Shown in pieces: positions 31,953-42,046 of a DNA stretch of 64,000 bases (the first letter of the stretch is position 1; each line of letters opens with the position of its first letter). Made by a program: the position numbers and the translations under genes. Source of the stretch: Klebsiella pneumoniae (lineage in GTDB: Bacteria > Pseudomonadota > Gammaproteobacteria > Pseudomonadales > Pseudohongiellaceae); NCBI GenBank assembly GCA_945869725.1, contig CAMBPO010000002.1, positions 1 to 64,000 of the forward strand, given 5' to 3'. Under the pieces are notes generated by a model. The model was not told the origin of the DNA and made no database searches. It saw only the letters and a list, made by a program, of their open reading frames with translations.

Positions 31953-34033
31953 CAGGATGTATGCAGGCAAGAAATATCTGCAACGCGCAGAAAGAGTTGT
32001 CGTAATGCATTCAGCAAGGCTAAGCGATTATCCCGGAGCAATTCATCATCGACCATGACCATCACATCCTCAAAAAACACGTCGACAATTGGTTTGAGTA
32101 CTGACAGCTTCTCCAGGCCCAAAGCATATTCGGAGCGATCAAACAAAGGGCCCACTTCATGAAGAAGTTGTGAAACTTTCTCACCCAGAACCAGCTCAGC
32201 CGGCTCTACCAGTTTACTCATGTCAAATGCTGCGGGAATGACACCTTCGTGCTTGGACAGAATGTTTGATACGCGTTTATTGGCGGCGGACAAGGACGCA
32301 CTTTCTTCAAGCTGACTGAATCGATTGACGGCAGAAACTCTGTTTGCGAAATCCAGCGGCCTTGAAGGCTTGAGCTCCATAACTGACTGAAAAACCTCAG
32401 CTTTTATGCCTTCGCCTTGGTACCAGGCACGGAAACGCTCCAGCATAAAACCAAAAACATCGGCTTGAGTAGTCACCGGGACCGCTACGCCCTGATTCAT
32501 GTACAACGCCAGAGACTTTTCTATAGCAGACAGCAAATCAAGACCAATTTTCTTCTCGATAAGGATACGCAGCACGCCCAGCGCAGCTCTGCGCAGCGCA
32601 AAAGGATCTTTGGAACCTGTCGGAGGTTGCCCGATAGCGAACAATCCGCAAATGGTATCGATCTTTTCTGCAATTGCCAGAATAGCGCCGGCATCGCTGG
32701 ACGGAACAATATCACCAGCGAATTTTGGCAAGTACTGTTCAGTAATCGCCAAGGCAACAGCCTCGTCTTCGCCATCATGCCGTGCGTAATAACTGCCCAT
32801 GATCCCTTGCAGCTCAGGGAATTCCGACACCATATTGGTCAGCAAATCACACTTGGCAAGCAGCGCGGCCTTTTTGCATCTCTGCTCATCCCCGGATGTG
32901 CACTGTGCAATGAACGCACTCAGTTCAGCAACGCGCAGAGACTTTTGCTCTACGGTACCGAGTTGTTGCTGGAAAACTATTTTGCCCAGTAAGGGCAAGC
33001 GCGAAGCAAGAGTGGTTTTCCGGTCGGAGTCATAAAAGAAAGCTGCATCTGCTAACCGTGGTCTGATAACCCGCTCGTTCCCTGCGATAACCTGTGCAGG
33101 GTCTTTACTTGCAAGATTAGCTACAGCAATAAAATTTGCGAGCATTTTTCCTGATTTATCAGTGAGATAAAAAGTCTTTTGGTGATTTTTCATCGATGAA
33201 ATCAAGGCTTCAGCGGGCACCGCAAGGAAGTGTTCATCAAATCGCCCGGTCAGCGCTACGGGCCACTCAACCATGCTGGTTACTTCTTCCAGCAAGTCTT
33301 CGTCAACATGGACAACAGCGCCAAGTAAAGCACCCTGCTCCAGTATCAACTCCCGTACACGAGACTTTCTTAATTCATAATCGGCAATTACAAATCCTGG
33401 ATTCAGCAAAAGAGCTTCATACTCTGAAGGGCTGGTGATGGTGATAGGGCTTTCACACTGAAACCGATGACCGCGTGTTACCCGGCCACTGTGTATCCCA
33501 AACAACTCGGTGTCAATGACGGTGTCACCAAACAGCATAACCAACCAATAAACGGGTCTTACAAACTCGTCACGAGTACTTCCCCAACGCATTTTTCGGG
33601 GAATTGGTAATTTTTGAAGTGAGCCCATTACGATGCCGGGCAACAGGCTAATGGTATCCTCTCCCTTTCGTAGAGCACAAAACACCAGTTTGTCTACGCC
33701 ATCCTTTTGAGCGTGTCCCAGTGAAGAAAGCTCAACCCCACACGAGCGAGCAAAACCAAGTGCCGCCGGTGTCGGAAGACCTGCTTTATCATAAGCTGCT
33801 GATACTGCTGGCCCCACTCTTTCAATAATACTATCTGCCTGTGCGGTGACCAGGCCCTCGACGCGCGCAGCTAATCGCCGTGGGCTGGTAAATGCCTTTA
33901 TCTCCTTAAAGGAAAGCCCCGCGGCGCTGAGACCCCCCGTTAAACCTGAAACAAATGCGTCAGAAAGGCCCTTCAATGCCTTTGGGGGAAGCTCTGCACA
34001 GCCAATTTCAACTAAAAAATCTTTTTCGCTCAT
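31952..34033 (-). CDS. glyS: Glycyl-tRNA synthetase beta subunit
   Basis: The beta subunit (693 residues) of the heterotetrameric bacterial glycyl-tRNA synthetase recognises tRNA-Gly. The start DFLVEIGCAELPPKAL, the central motif TFYLTDKSGKMLANFIAVAN and the C-terminal anticodon-binding region (FFEDVMVMVDDELLRDNRLALL) match the family. It is 33 bases after glyQ and overlaps gmhB by one base. Confidence 0.98.
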   Translation of the reverse strand: MSEKDFLVEIGCAELPPKALKGLSDAFVSGLTGGLSAAGLSFKEIKAFTSPRRLAARVEGLVTAQADSIIERVGPAVSAAYDKAGLPTPAALGFARSCGVELSSLGHAQKDGVDKLVFCALRKGEDTISLLPGIVMGSLQKLPIPRKMRWGSTRDEFVRPVYWLVMLFGDTVIDTELFGIHSGRVTRGHRFQCESPITITSPSEYEALLLNPGFVIADYELRKSRVRELILEQGALLGAVVHVDEDLLEEVTSMVEWPVALTGRFDEHFLAVPAEALISSMKNHQKTFYLTDKSGKMLANFIAVANLASKDPAQVIAGNERVIRPRLADAAFFYDSDRKTTLASRLPLLGKIVFQQQLGTVEQKSLRVAELSAFIAQCTSGDEQRCKKAALLAKCDLLTNMVSEFPELQGIMGSYYARHDGEDEAVALAITEQYLPKFAGDIVPSSDAGAILAIAEKIDTICGLFAIGQPPTGSKDPFALRRAALGVLRILIEKKIGLDLLSAIEKSLALYMNQGVAVPVTTQADVFGFMLERFRAWYQGEGIKAEVFQSVMELKPSRPLDFANRVSAVNRFSQLEESASLSAANKRVSNILSKHEGVIPAAFDMSKLVEPAELVLGEKVSQLLHEVGPLFDRSEYALGLEKLSVLKPIVDVFFEDVMVMVDDELLRDNRLALLNALRQLFLRVADISCLHTS

Positions 34034-34066
34034 GGTGTTAACGGTACTTGCCGCCTGTCTCGAAAA

Positions 34067-35008
34067 TTAGGGATTTAATGCAGCTTTACGCATATGCTCA
34101 GGGGCTAGCGGGAAGCCAAGTTTGCGCCGGCTTTCGTAGTAAGCCTCAGCGACTTGTCGTGACAGCGCACGAACCCGGAGAATGAATCTCTGTCGCTCAG
34201 TTACTGATATTGCCTGTCGAGCATCAAGCAGATTAAAGAAATGCGAGGCTTTTAATACCTGCTCGTATGCAGGTAACGCGAGGCCTAAATTTATCAGCTG
34301 TGTACATTGTGATTCGCAATCATCAAAGTAGCGGAACAGGGCTTCGACGTTGGCATGCTCAAAATTGAATGCCGACATTTCCACTTCATTCTGATGAAAC
34401 ACATCGCCGTAGGTGACTACGCCGTCAGGCCCTTCAGCCCAGACCAGGTCATAAAGGCTGTCCACACCTTGCAGATACATGGCGATACGTTCAAGGCCAT
34501 AAGTGATTTCACCACTGACCGGGAAACATTCAAGCCCGCCTACTTGTTGAAAATACGTGAACTGTGTCACTTCCATACCATTCAGCCACACCTCCCAACC
34601 AAGACCCCAGGCGCCGAGTGTAGGTGATTCCCAGTTATCCTCAACAAATCGAATATCATGGATCTGAGGGTCAATACCCAGATGGCGCAAGGATTCAATA
34701 TAGAGATCCTGGATATTTGGCGGAGACGGCTTAAGGATTACTTGGAACTGGTAATAGTGCTGAAGTCGATTCGGGTTTTCGCCGTAACGTCCGTCGGTAG
34801 GCCTTCGGCTGGGCTGCACGTACGCTGTTCGCCAGCTCTCCGGGCCAATAGCGCGCAGAAAAGTCGCCGGATGAAATGTCCCAGCCCCTACCTCCAGATC
34901 AAGAGGCTGAAGCACAACGCAGCCCTGCTTTGCCCAAAAACTCTGAAGAGCGAGAATGAGACCCTGAAAAGTTTTTACATCAGCAGCCGCCGGTGTTGAT
35001 AACGCCAA
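34067..35008 (-). CDS. glyQ: Glycyl-tRNA synthetase alpha subunit
   Basis: The alpha subunit carries the class II aminoacylation core. Conserved segments include [34 protein letters not shown], and [16 protein letters not shown]. The reading frame extends to an ATG at 35041, but the TTG at 35008 has TGAGGT five bases upstream and gives 313 residues, close to the 303-315 seen elsewhere; ATGs at 35041, 35026 and 35020 are alternatives without a good ribosome site. It is divergent from the acyltransferase gene. Confidence 0.96.
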   Translation of the reverse strand: MALSTPAAADVKTFQGLILALQSFWAKQGCVVLQPLDLEVGAGTFHPATFLRAIGPESWRTAYVQPSRRPTDGRYGENPNRLQHYYQFQVILKPSPPNIQDLYIESLRHLGIDPQIHDIRFVEDNWESPTLGAWGLGWEVWLNGMEVTQFTYFQQVGGLECFPVSGEITYGLERIAMYLQGVDSLYDLVWAEGPDGVVTYGDVFHQNEVEMSAFNFEHANVEALFRYFDDCESQCTQLINLGLALPAYEQVLKASHFFNLLDARQAISVTERQRFILRVRALSRQVAEAYYESRRKLGFPLAPEHMRKAALNP

Positions 35009-35099
35009 GACACACCTCATTTTCATGCGCGGAATGCGCATAAACAGTCGAAAAGGCGCAATTATGCTGGATTAGGCTGTTAATATCCACTGCGCTAGA

Positions 35100-36029
35100 A
35101 TGCGCAAACATAGCCCAAAACCCAAGAGAGATCACATCATAGACACGCTAAAAACAGTAGTACTGACCGCCGTTTTAAGGTTGTTGTCATGGATTCCTCT
35201 AAAAGTATTGTACAAAATCGCGGATGGGCTTGGTTACGTCACTTACCTGCTGCCAACTGAAACCCGGCGCATTACGCTGATAAATCTGCGTCTGGTGTTC
35301 CCGACCATGACTGAGTCTGCAACCCGGAAACTGGCGTTACAAAGTATTTGTCAAACGTTAAAAGGATTCCTTGAACTCGGCCATATCTGGCACAACAGTC
35401 TTGATCGTGTTCAAGCCATGATCAAGGATGTTTATGGTCTGGAACTGGTGAAACAGGCGCGAGAGTCAGGTCGGGGGATCATATTTGCAGCTCCACACCT
35501 CGGAAATTGGGAGATGTTGGGTGTATACATTGGTCAAATCGGGCCGATGACAACACTGTACAAGCCGCCGAAAATTAAGGGCCTCGAGCGGTTGATTGTA
35601 GCCTCTCGCTCCAGGCCTGGTGCCGAGCTTGTTCCAACGGACCGGCACGGAGTGATTCGCCTGAGTAAGACATTGCAACAAGGTGGTATGACCGGGATTC
35701 TTCCGGATCAGCAGCCACGCAAGGACGGTGGTGTGTTTGTCCCTTTTTTCGGGATACAGGCATTTACCATGACGCTGCTGCCAAAATTAGCTTTAAAGAC
35801 ACAGGCGACAGTTATCTTCGCTCACGCGCAACGAAGATCTGATGGCGCTGGATTTGACATAGTATTCAGCCCGGCGGATTCTGCTATTTATCATGCTGAC
35901 CCGGTAATATCGGCAACAGCCATGAACAAATCTGTTGAAAGATGTGTAATGGCGGCTCCGTCACAGTATCAATGGGAGTACAAGCGCTTCAGGAGTCGCC
36001 CGGATGATGACCCTGCTCCCTTGTACTGA
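35100..36029 (+). CDS. LpxL/HtrB-family lipid A acyltransferase
   Basis: This 309-residue inner-membrane acyltransferase belongs to the LpxL/LpxM family that adds secondary acyl chains to lipid A. One N-terminal hydrophobic segment (about residues 15-40) precedes the catalytic motif APHLGNWE with His and Glu in HX4(D/E) spacing. The segments GMTGILPDQQP and VPFFG follow as in the family. The gene lies between glyQ (divergent) and trkH (convergent), where Pseudomonas also has such a gene. Which acyl chain and position it uses is not evident, so no symbol beyond the family is given. Confidence 0.88.
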   Translation: MRKHSPKPKRDHIIDTLKTVVLTAVLRLLSWIPLKVLYKIADGLGYVTYLLPTETRRITLINLRLVFPTMTESATRKLALQSICQTLKGFLELGHIWHNSLDRVQAMIKDVYGLELVKQARESGRGIIFAAPHLGNWEMLGVYIGQIGPMTTLYKPPKIKGLERLIVASRSRPGAELVPTDRHGVIRLSKTLQQGGMTGILPDQQPRKDGGVFVPFFGIQAFTMTLLPKLALKTQATVIFAHAQRRSDGAGFDIVFSPADSAIYHADPVISATAMNKSVERCVMAAPSQYQWEYKRFRSRPDDDPAPLY

Positions 36030-36055
36030 TCTCATACGAAGATCAGCGCATGTGC

Positions 36056-37507
36056 TCAGCGACGCCAGAACATTGGCATAAACAGGACCAGCAACGTAAA
36101 TATCTCCAAGCGGCCAAGCAGCATTGCCAGACACAGAACCCACTTTGCCGGATCAGAGATATCCGCATAACTTGCAGCAACGCCCTCCAGTCCGGGTCCG
36201 AGATTGTTAAGGCACGCGCCGACAGCACTAAATGCGGTGACTACGTCCATCCCCATCGCCAGCAACGCAATCAGCAGGATCAGGTATACAAGGACATAGA
36301 CCGCAAAAAATCCCCACACAGATTCAATGACCCGGTCAGGAACCATGTTCCTGCCAAGCTTTACAGTGATCACAGCATTCGGGTGGATAAGTCGCTTTAT
36401 CTCACGCGAACCTTGCTTGAAAATTAACAGGATGCGGATGACCTTCATGCCTCCGCCAGTAGATCCTGCGCACGCGCCAACGATAGACGCGTAGATCAAC
36501 ACATAGGGTAGCGCCAAGGGCCAGGAACTGAAGTCTGCCGTTGCAAAGCCCGTCGTTGTCGTGATCGAAACCGTCTGAAAAAGGCCATGGATAAAAGCAT
36601 CTTTGAAGTTGTATGTCTCAGTCAGAAACAGAACTGAAATTGTAAACACAGCAAGCGCAAACAAGATGGCGGTGTAAAAGCGTGTTTCGGGGTCTTTAAG
36701 ATATTGCGAAACACTACGATGCCTCCATGCGGTGAAATGAAGAGCAAAGTTGATGCCGGCAAGAAACATAAAGAGCACCGCGATCATGTTGATGGTATCA
36801 CTGTCAAAGTGGCCAATACTGGCGTCATAAGTAGAGAATCCTCCAATCGCCACGGTTGCAAAACTGTGACAGATCGCATCAAACAAACTCATACCGGCAG
36901 CCCAGTAGGCCAGCGCACATAGCGCGGTTAGCCCAAGATAGATATACCAAAGCGCCTTTGCTGTTTCTGCAAGCCTTGGTACCAGATTGTCGTTTTTCAC
37001 GGGTCCTGGACTCTCAGCCCGATACAACTGCATCCCTCCGATTCCAAGCATAGGCAGCACGGCAACAGCGAGCGCTACGATACCCATGCCTCCCAGCCAT
37101 TGCAGTTGCTGACGGTAAAAAAGAATGGACTTGGGCATATAGTCCAGTCCGGTTAGAACCGTAGCACCTGTGGTGGTCAGACCTGAAAACGACTCAAATA
37201 CTGCATCAGTGATGGTCATGCCGATATCAGGCGAAAATAGAAAGGGAAGCGATCCGAATGTGCTGAGAACCGTCCAGAACATGGTAACAACCAGGAACCC
37301 GTCGCGTGTTCGCATCTGCTGTTTGGATCGCCAGGTGAGTATCCAGAAAATCAGGCCTATCCCGAAGGTCAGCATCAAGGCGAATCCAAATGACGTAAAT
37401 TCCTCGTCACCATAAATCAACGACACCAGCATTGAGGGCAAATACGCCAGCAGGCTGAACAGCATCAGCAACACGCCAAGTATTCGTGACACAACAGAAA
37501 TGTGCAT
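36056..37507 (-). CDS. trkH: Trk potassium uptake protein TrkH
   Basis: TrkH (483 residues) is the membrane channel of the Trk K+ uptake system. Four selectivity-filter loops are visible: TTTGATV, ATVAIGGFSTYD, TTTGFATAD and NNLGPGL, each between two membrane helices. The conserved GSTGGGMKVIR segment contacts the cytoplasmic regulator. It lies 43 bases downstream of trkA on the same strand, so channel and regulator are co-expressed. Confidence 0.96.
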   Translation of the reverse strand: MHISVVSRILGVLLMLFSLLAYLPSMLVSLIYGDEEFTSFGFALMLTFGIGLIFWILTWRSKQQMRTRDGFLVVTMFWTVLSTFGSLPFLFSPDIGMTITDAVFESFSGLTTTGATVLTGLDYMPKSILFYRQQLQWLGGMGIVALAVAVLPMLGIGGMQLYRAESPGPVKNDNLVPRLAETAKALWYIYLGLTALCALAYWAAGMSLFDAICHSFATVAIGGFSTYDASIGHFDSDTINMIAVLFMFLAGINFALHFTAWRHRSVSQYLKDPETRFYTAILFALAVFTISVLFLTETYNFKDAFIHGLFQTVSITTTTGFATADFSSWPLALPYVLIYASIVGACAGSTGGGMKVIRILLIFKQGSREIKRLIHPNAVITVKLGRNMVPDRVIESVWGFFAVYVLVYLILLIALLAMGMDVVTAFSAVGACLNNLGPGLEGVAASYADISDPAKWVLCLAMLLGRLEIFTLLVLFMPMFWRR

Positions 37508-37550
37508 GTTGTTGGTTTATTCCGGCATGGACGCAGGCAGGCCTGCAGCG

Positions 37551-38924
37551 TTAAAAGAAAGTAAATCCTACGGCAAACAAGCGTTCAACTTCAGGAATGC
37601 GCTTCTTGTCAGTCAAAAACAGAATCACATGATCCTCAGGCTCGATGACGATATCATCGTGTGCAATGAGCACTTCATGATTTCGGACAATTGCACCGAT
37701 GGTTGTTCCTGGCGGCAGATCAATGTCTTCAATTGCTCGACCGACAACCTTGGAGGAATGGCTGTCGCCGTGAGCGATTGCTTCCAGTGCTTCTGCAGCA
37801 CCCCGGCGCAAGGAGTGCACATTCACAATATCGCCTCGGCGCACATGTGTTAACAGGCTTCCGATAGAAGCTTGTTGCGGCGATATTGCTATATCGATTT
37901 CCCCGCCCTGGACAAGATCCACATAAGCTGGATTGTTGATCAGACACATTACTTTGCGGGCGCCAAGCCGCTTGGCCAGCATTGAAGACATGATATTGGC
38001 TTCATCGTCATTGGTCAGCGCCAGGAACACATCGGTATCTTCAATGCCCTCTTCCAACAGCAGTTGTTTGTCAGAAGACATCCCGTTTAACACGATTGCC
38101 CTGCTGAGGTATTCCGAAAGGAATGCACAGCGCTCGGCATTAAATTCAATCACTTTTACCTGATACCGCTGTTCAAGTGCTTCAGCCAATCGCATACCGA
38201 TATTGCCGCCACCCGCAATGATCAGGCGTTTGTATGGTTTATCTAGTCGACGCAGTTCCCCGATGACAGCACGAATGTTTTTTGCAGCAGCAATAAAAAA
38301 AACTTCGTCATCGGCCTCAATGACGGTTGAGCCTTCGGGTGTGATGGCGCGATTGCGCCGAAAAATAGCCGCAACACGAGCGTCAACATTAGGCATATGC
38401 TCGCGTAAAAAGCGAATTTCCTGGCCTACCAGAGGACCACCATAATAGGCCCGAACCGCAACCAACTGGGCGTTTCCGTCAGCAAAATCCAACACTTGCA
38501 ATGAGCCGGGCAGCTCGATCAGACGTTTAATGTAGTTAGAGACCAACAGCTCCGGGCTGATAACGACATCCAGAGGAATCGCTTCATTACAGAATAGATC
38601 CTCTTGCGCGATATAGGATGCTGAACGCAGGCGGCAGATTTTTTTTGGCGTTTTGAAAATAGAGTAGGCGATCTGGCAGGCGACCATGTTGACTTCATCA
38701 TTTTCAGTCACCGCGATGATCATATCGGCATCATCCGCGCCGGCGGCGCGCAGCACGTCTGGGTGTGATGGCCAGCCCTGAGCGATACCTACGTCCAGCC
38801 GGTCTTTTAGTTCCCGCAGCTTGTCTGCGTCTGGATCTACCAAGGTGATGTCATTTGCTTCACTGGACAGGTTCTCAGCCAGTGATACACCGACCGGGTT
38901 ACAACCCAGAATTATTATTTTCAT
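37551..38924 (-). CDS. trkA: Trk potassium uptake regulatory protein TrkA
   Basis: TrkA (457 residues) is the NAD(H)/nucleotide-binding gating ring of TrkH. It has two tandem RCK units: the first Rossmann fold starts [19 protein letters not shown], the second [19 protein letters not shown] (about residue 233). Each is followed by a TrkA-C domain. It forms a minus-strand run with rsmB upstream (75 bases) and trkH downstream, as in Pseudomonas. Confidence 0.97.
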   Translation of the reverse strand: MKIIILGCNPVGVSLAENLSSEANDITLVDPDADKLRELKDRLDVGIAQGWPSHPDVLRAAGADDADMIIAVTENDEVNMVACQIAYSIFKTPKKICRLRSASYIAQEDLFCNEAIPLDVVISPELLVSNYIKRLIELPGSLQVLDFADGNAQLVAVRAYYGGPLVGQEIRFLREHMPNVDARVAAIFRRNRAITPEGSTVIEADDEVFFIAAAKNIRAVIGELRRLDKPYKRLIIAGGGNIGMRLAEALEQRYQVKVIEFNAERCAFLSEYLSRAIVLNGMSSDKQLLLEEGIEDTDVFLALTNDDEANIMSSMLAKRLGARKVMCLINNPAYVDLVQGGEIDIAISPQQASIGSLLTHVRRGDIVNVHSLRRGAAEALEAIAHGDSHSSKVVGRAIEDIDLPPGTTIGAIVRNHEVLIAHDDIVIEPEDHVILFLTDKKRIPEVERLFAVGFTFF

Positions 38925-38999
38925 CTAGTGGTTCTGGCTCCTGCACGGACGCCGGGCTGGCGTCGATCTTGAAAGCTCGATTTAAGAATTATCCGCCCA

Positions 39000-40373
39000 T
39001 CATAACGGGCTTACAAGGCCATGGCCTGGTTTATCTGGGGTAAGCATTTTTTGCAGCAATGCAAAATAAAACCCATCAGTACCGTTGTCATGAGGTAGAA
39101 GTTGTCTTCCATAAGGACACAAAACACCCCGCCGGTCCGGCAGGGTTTTTGAATCTGCACCCGGGGTTCTGTTGAGAAAAGCAGCTATTTGCTTGCTGTT
39201 TTCAGCGGGAAGAATCGAGCAGGTTGAATAAACCATAAACCCACCTGGTTTAAGGCATCGCCATAAGCGATCCAACAGGCGGCCTTGCAACTCGCAGAGA
39301 CGGTCAATATCAGCGGACTTTCTCAACAGCTTGATATCAGGTTGTCGACGTATGATTCCAGTCGCAGAACACGGTGCGTCCAATAAAATGCGATCGAAGT
39401 ACTCTCCGTCCCACCAGTCTTCTGTGAGGGTTGCATCCGCCGCAATAACCTTGACCCGTGCACCCGGCAGTTTTAATCGCTCAAGGTTTTCCTGTAACCG
39501 ATCAAGGCGGCGAGCCTCAATGTCCAGAGCGATAATCTGCGCAATGTTTGGCTCAGCTTCCAGCAAGTGGCAGGTTTTTCCACCGGGAGCTGCGCAGGCA
39601 TCGAGGATACGGTGGCCGCTTGCCGGGGCTAACAGAGAGGGTAGCAGTTGCGACGCTTCATCCTGCACGCTTGCAAATCCCTCTCTGAAGCCAGGAAGCA
39701 AATCCACAGGGCAGGGGTTTTCCAGATAAACCCCTGTAGCGGATATAGTCCCTGCTCTTGCAGCAATACCCTGCTCTGCCAGCAGTTCAAGGTAGCCTTC
39801 CCGCGAGCACTGTTGAAGATTGACCCGTAAGCTCATGGGCGGATGGGCATTGCCCGCCTTGAGGATCTCTTCCCAACTATCCGGCCACTCTGCTTTTAAC
39901 GAAGTGACCAACCATTCCGGGTAACTGTAGCGTGCTGCAACATCGGCAAAAGAGATTTGATCAGCAGATACAATGCGCTGGAATTTGCGCAACACGGCAT
40001 TAATGAGTCCTTTGGCCCATGGTTTTTTGAGAACCACGCAGGCGTTGACGGTCTCATTGATGCTGACGTACTCAGGGATGCGCATGTGCGACAGTTGGTA
40101 CATGCCCAGAATCAGCAGGCAGTGTATGTCAAGATCTTTGGACTTCAGCGGTTTGTCGACAAGGTTCCCCAACGTGCTGTTGAGTTGAAAATACCAGCGG
40201 CAAGTGCCGTAACATAGTTCCTTCAGCAAAGCCATTGAGGGCACCTCCCCCGGGGATGCCGGCTTACGGGGAAGTTGGGTAGCAAGAGACCCTCTTTGAA
40301 GCAATAGGGAAGCAAGGACTCTGGCAGCGACGGCACGCACGCCTGCTGGACCTTCCATAGAGATCGGTTTCAT
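39000..40373 (-). CDS. rsmB: 16S rRNA (cytosine-967-C5)-methyltransferase
   Basis: RsmB/Sun (457 residues) methylates C967 of 16S rRNA. The N-terminal NusB-like RNA-binding domain (about residues 10-150) precedes the SAM-dependent domain with DACAAPGGKTCHLLE, LLDAPCSATGIIRRQPDIK and VYSTCSILPAEN; the two cysteines are the catalytic pair. Its ATG overlaps the fmt stop by four bases. Slightly longer than E. coli RsmB (429). Confidence 0.97.
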   Translation of the reverse strand: MKPISMEGPAGVRAVAARVLASLLLQRGSLATQLPRKPASPGEVPSMALLKELCYGTCRWYFQLNSTLGNLVDKPLKSKDLDIHCLLILGMYQLSHMRIPEYVSINETVNACVVLKKPWAKGLINAVLRKFQRIVSADQISFADVAARYSYPEWLVTSLKAEWPDSWEEILKAGNAHPPMSLRVNLQQCSREGYLELLAEQGIAARAGTISATGVYLENPCPVDLLPGFREGFASVQDEASQLLPSLLAPASGHRILDACAAPGGKTCHLLEAEPNIAQIIALDIEARRLDRLQENLERLKLPGARVKVIAADATLTEDWWDGEYFDRILLDAPCSATGIIRRQPDIKLLRKSADIDRLCELQGRLLDRLWRCLKPGGFMVYSTCSILPAENSKQIAAFLNRTPGADSKTLPDRRGVLCPYGRQLLPHDNGTDGFYFALLQKMLTPDKPGHGLVSPL

Positions 40374-41335
40374 GAATTTTCCTGCTGACTGAGGATAGCG
40401 CCATCTGTCAGCAAGGGACTGTGACCATTGAGCAAGTCTTTTACATGAACCGGGTTTTTGCCCGGCAACTGTATTACCTCAAGCTCAAGCGCGCCTTCTC
40501 CGCATTCGACGGCAATGCAGGTATGACCTCGGACGAGCTTAATAATACGTCCAGGGGTTGCAGCGATGGCATTTTCGACCGGTCTGGCCTGCATAATTCT
40601 GATGCGTTGACCATTCAGGAAGGAGTATGCGGGATTTCTTCCAATGCCAGCCCTCACAACAAGGTCAATTTGAGAGGAAGTGTTCTTCCAATCAATCAAA
40701 GCCTCTGTTTTATCAAGCTTTTTAGCGTAGGTGCTGAGAGAGTCATCCTGGACTTGAGCGGAAAGCTGGAGTTTGTCCAGATTGCAGAGGGTGTGCAGCA
40801 GGCCTGTGCAGCCAATCTCTGCGAGCCTGGTTTCCAGCATTTCCCGGGTGTCGGAAGCACCTATGTCCGTCTTTAGCACATAAAGCATGTTGCCGGTGTC
40901 GAGGCCAGCATCCATTTGCATAATGGTGACCCCCGTTTCAGCATCTCCTGCCAGCAGCGCCCGCTCAATAGGCGCTGCGCCCCGCCATCTCGGGAGAATG
41001 GAGGCGTGAACATTTATACACCCTCGTTTGGGAATATCCAGAATCGCCTGCGGTAACAAAAGTCCATACGCCACAACAATCATCAGATCCGGGTTCAACT
41101 GGGCAAGCTCTTTCTGAGCATCTGCAGCTTTCAGACTGACAGGCTGATAGACAGGGATATTGGCTTCCAATGCTAACAGTTTGACCGGGCTTGCCTGCAG
41201 GCGTTTACCACGACCTGCTGCACGGTCTGGCTGGGTGTAAACCGCCAGAATGTTATGACCTGAGTCTATCAATGCCTTCAGGTGCTTTGCGGCAAAGGCT
41301 GGAGTTCCGGCAAAAACGATTCCGAGCGATGACAT
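40370..41335 (-). CDS. fmt: Methionyl-tRNA formyltransferase
   Basis: Fmt (321 residues) formylates initiator Met-tRNA using 10-formyltetrahydrofolate. The N-terminal Rossmann domain begins IVFAGTPAFAAKHLKALI, and the catalytic segment is NVHASILPRWRGAAPIERA with Asn, His and later Asp. A C-terminal OB-like domain completes it. It lies between def (26 bases) and rsmB (overlap of four bases), the standard def-fmt-rsmB operon. Confidence 0.98.
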   Translation of the reverse strand: MSSLGIVFAGTPAFAAKHLKALIDSGHNILAVYTQPDRAAGRGKRLQASPVKLLALEANIPVYQPVSLKAADAQKELAQLNPDLMIVVAYGLLLPQAILDIPKRGCINVHASILPRWRGAAPIERALLAGDAETGVTIMQMDAGLDTGNMLYVLKTDIGASDTREMLETRLAEIGCTGLLHTLCNLDKLQLSAQVQDDSLSTYAKKLDKTEALIDWKNTSSQIDLVVRAGIGRNPAYSFLNGQRIRIMQARPVENAIAATPGRIIKLVRGHTCIAVECGEGALELEVIQLPGKNPVHVKDLLNGHSPLLTDGAILSQQENS

Positions 41336-41361
41336 AGGGTCCTTCCAAAAAGTTCTGGCAC

Positions 41362-41874
41362 TTATTCAGATTCAGCCAGTTTATGAGCCTTTTCCAGTTT
41401 GCCGCGAATGCGCTGGCGCTTGAGCGTGCTCAGGTAGTCAACAAACAGCTTGCCATTTAAATGGTCCATTTCATGCTGGATACAGGTTGCGAGTAAACCG
41501 TCGGTGATTATCTCAAACGTCTCGCTCAACCGATTGACTGCGGTGACTTTTACTTTGGCCGGGCGACTGACCGGCTCGTAAAATCCGGGCACAGACAGAC
41601 AGCCTTCGTCATATTCCGACAGTTCCTCATCGATGACGGTGAGGCGAGGGTTGATGAAAACCAGAGGCTCACTTCGGTCTTCAGAGATATCAATGACGAT
41701 AAGCTGTTTGTGGACATTCACCTGGGTGGCAGCTAAACCTATTCCCGGCGCTTCATACATGGTTTCGAACATATCGTCGATCAGCGTGCGAATCTGATCA
41801 TCGACGTGCTCGACAGGTTTAGCAATCGTTCTCAACCTCACGTCGGGGAATTCAAGTATCTCGAGTTTCGCCAT
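41362..41874 (-). CDS. def: Peptide deformylase
   Basis: Deformylase (170 residues) removes the formyl group from new proteins. The three metal-site motifs are [18 protein letters not shown] (cysteine ligand) and QHEMDHLNG (HEXXH). The ATG at 41874 was chosen because GGAGGA lies four bases upstream; the frame runs ten codons further but without a ribosome site, and family members start MAxLxIL. It is first in the def-fmt-rsmB operon. Confidence 0.98.
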   Translation of the reverse strand: MAKLEILEFPDVRLRTIAKPVEHVDDQIRTLIDDMFETMYEAPGIGLAATQVNVHKQLIVIDISEDRSEPLVFINPRLTVIDEELSEYDEGCLSVPGFYEPVSRPAKVKVTAVNRLSETFEIITDGLLATCIQHEMDHLNGKLFVDYLSTLKRQRIRGKLEKAHKLAESE

Positions 41875-41985
41875 TATGTCCTCCGATAGAAGCAACTTCG
41901 TCAAGCATCAGTCCCGTTGCTGTGCCATAACCACAAGAGATCGGGGGTTTTTGTAACAACATGTTCCGCCCGCTTTTTGGGGCGA

Positions 41986-41994
41986 AGTATATCA
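41986..41994 (-). promoter_or_regulatory. Extended -10 promoter for def-fmt-rsmB
   Basis: TGATATACT on the minus strand is an extended -10 element 112 bases upstream of the def ATG. No good -35 is present. A short GC hairpin (CGCCC/GGGCG) follows immediately in the predicted leader. Confidence 0.45.
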
Positions 41995-42046
41995 CAGCAA
42001 CTATGCCCCGGCGTTTTGATGGCTACTTGACAAGGATGTCCTGACA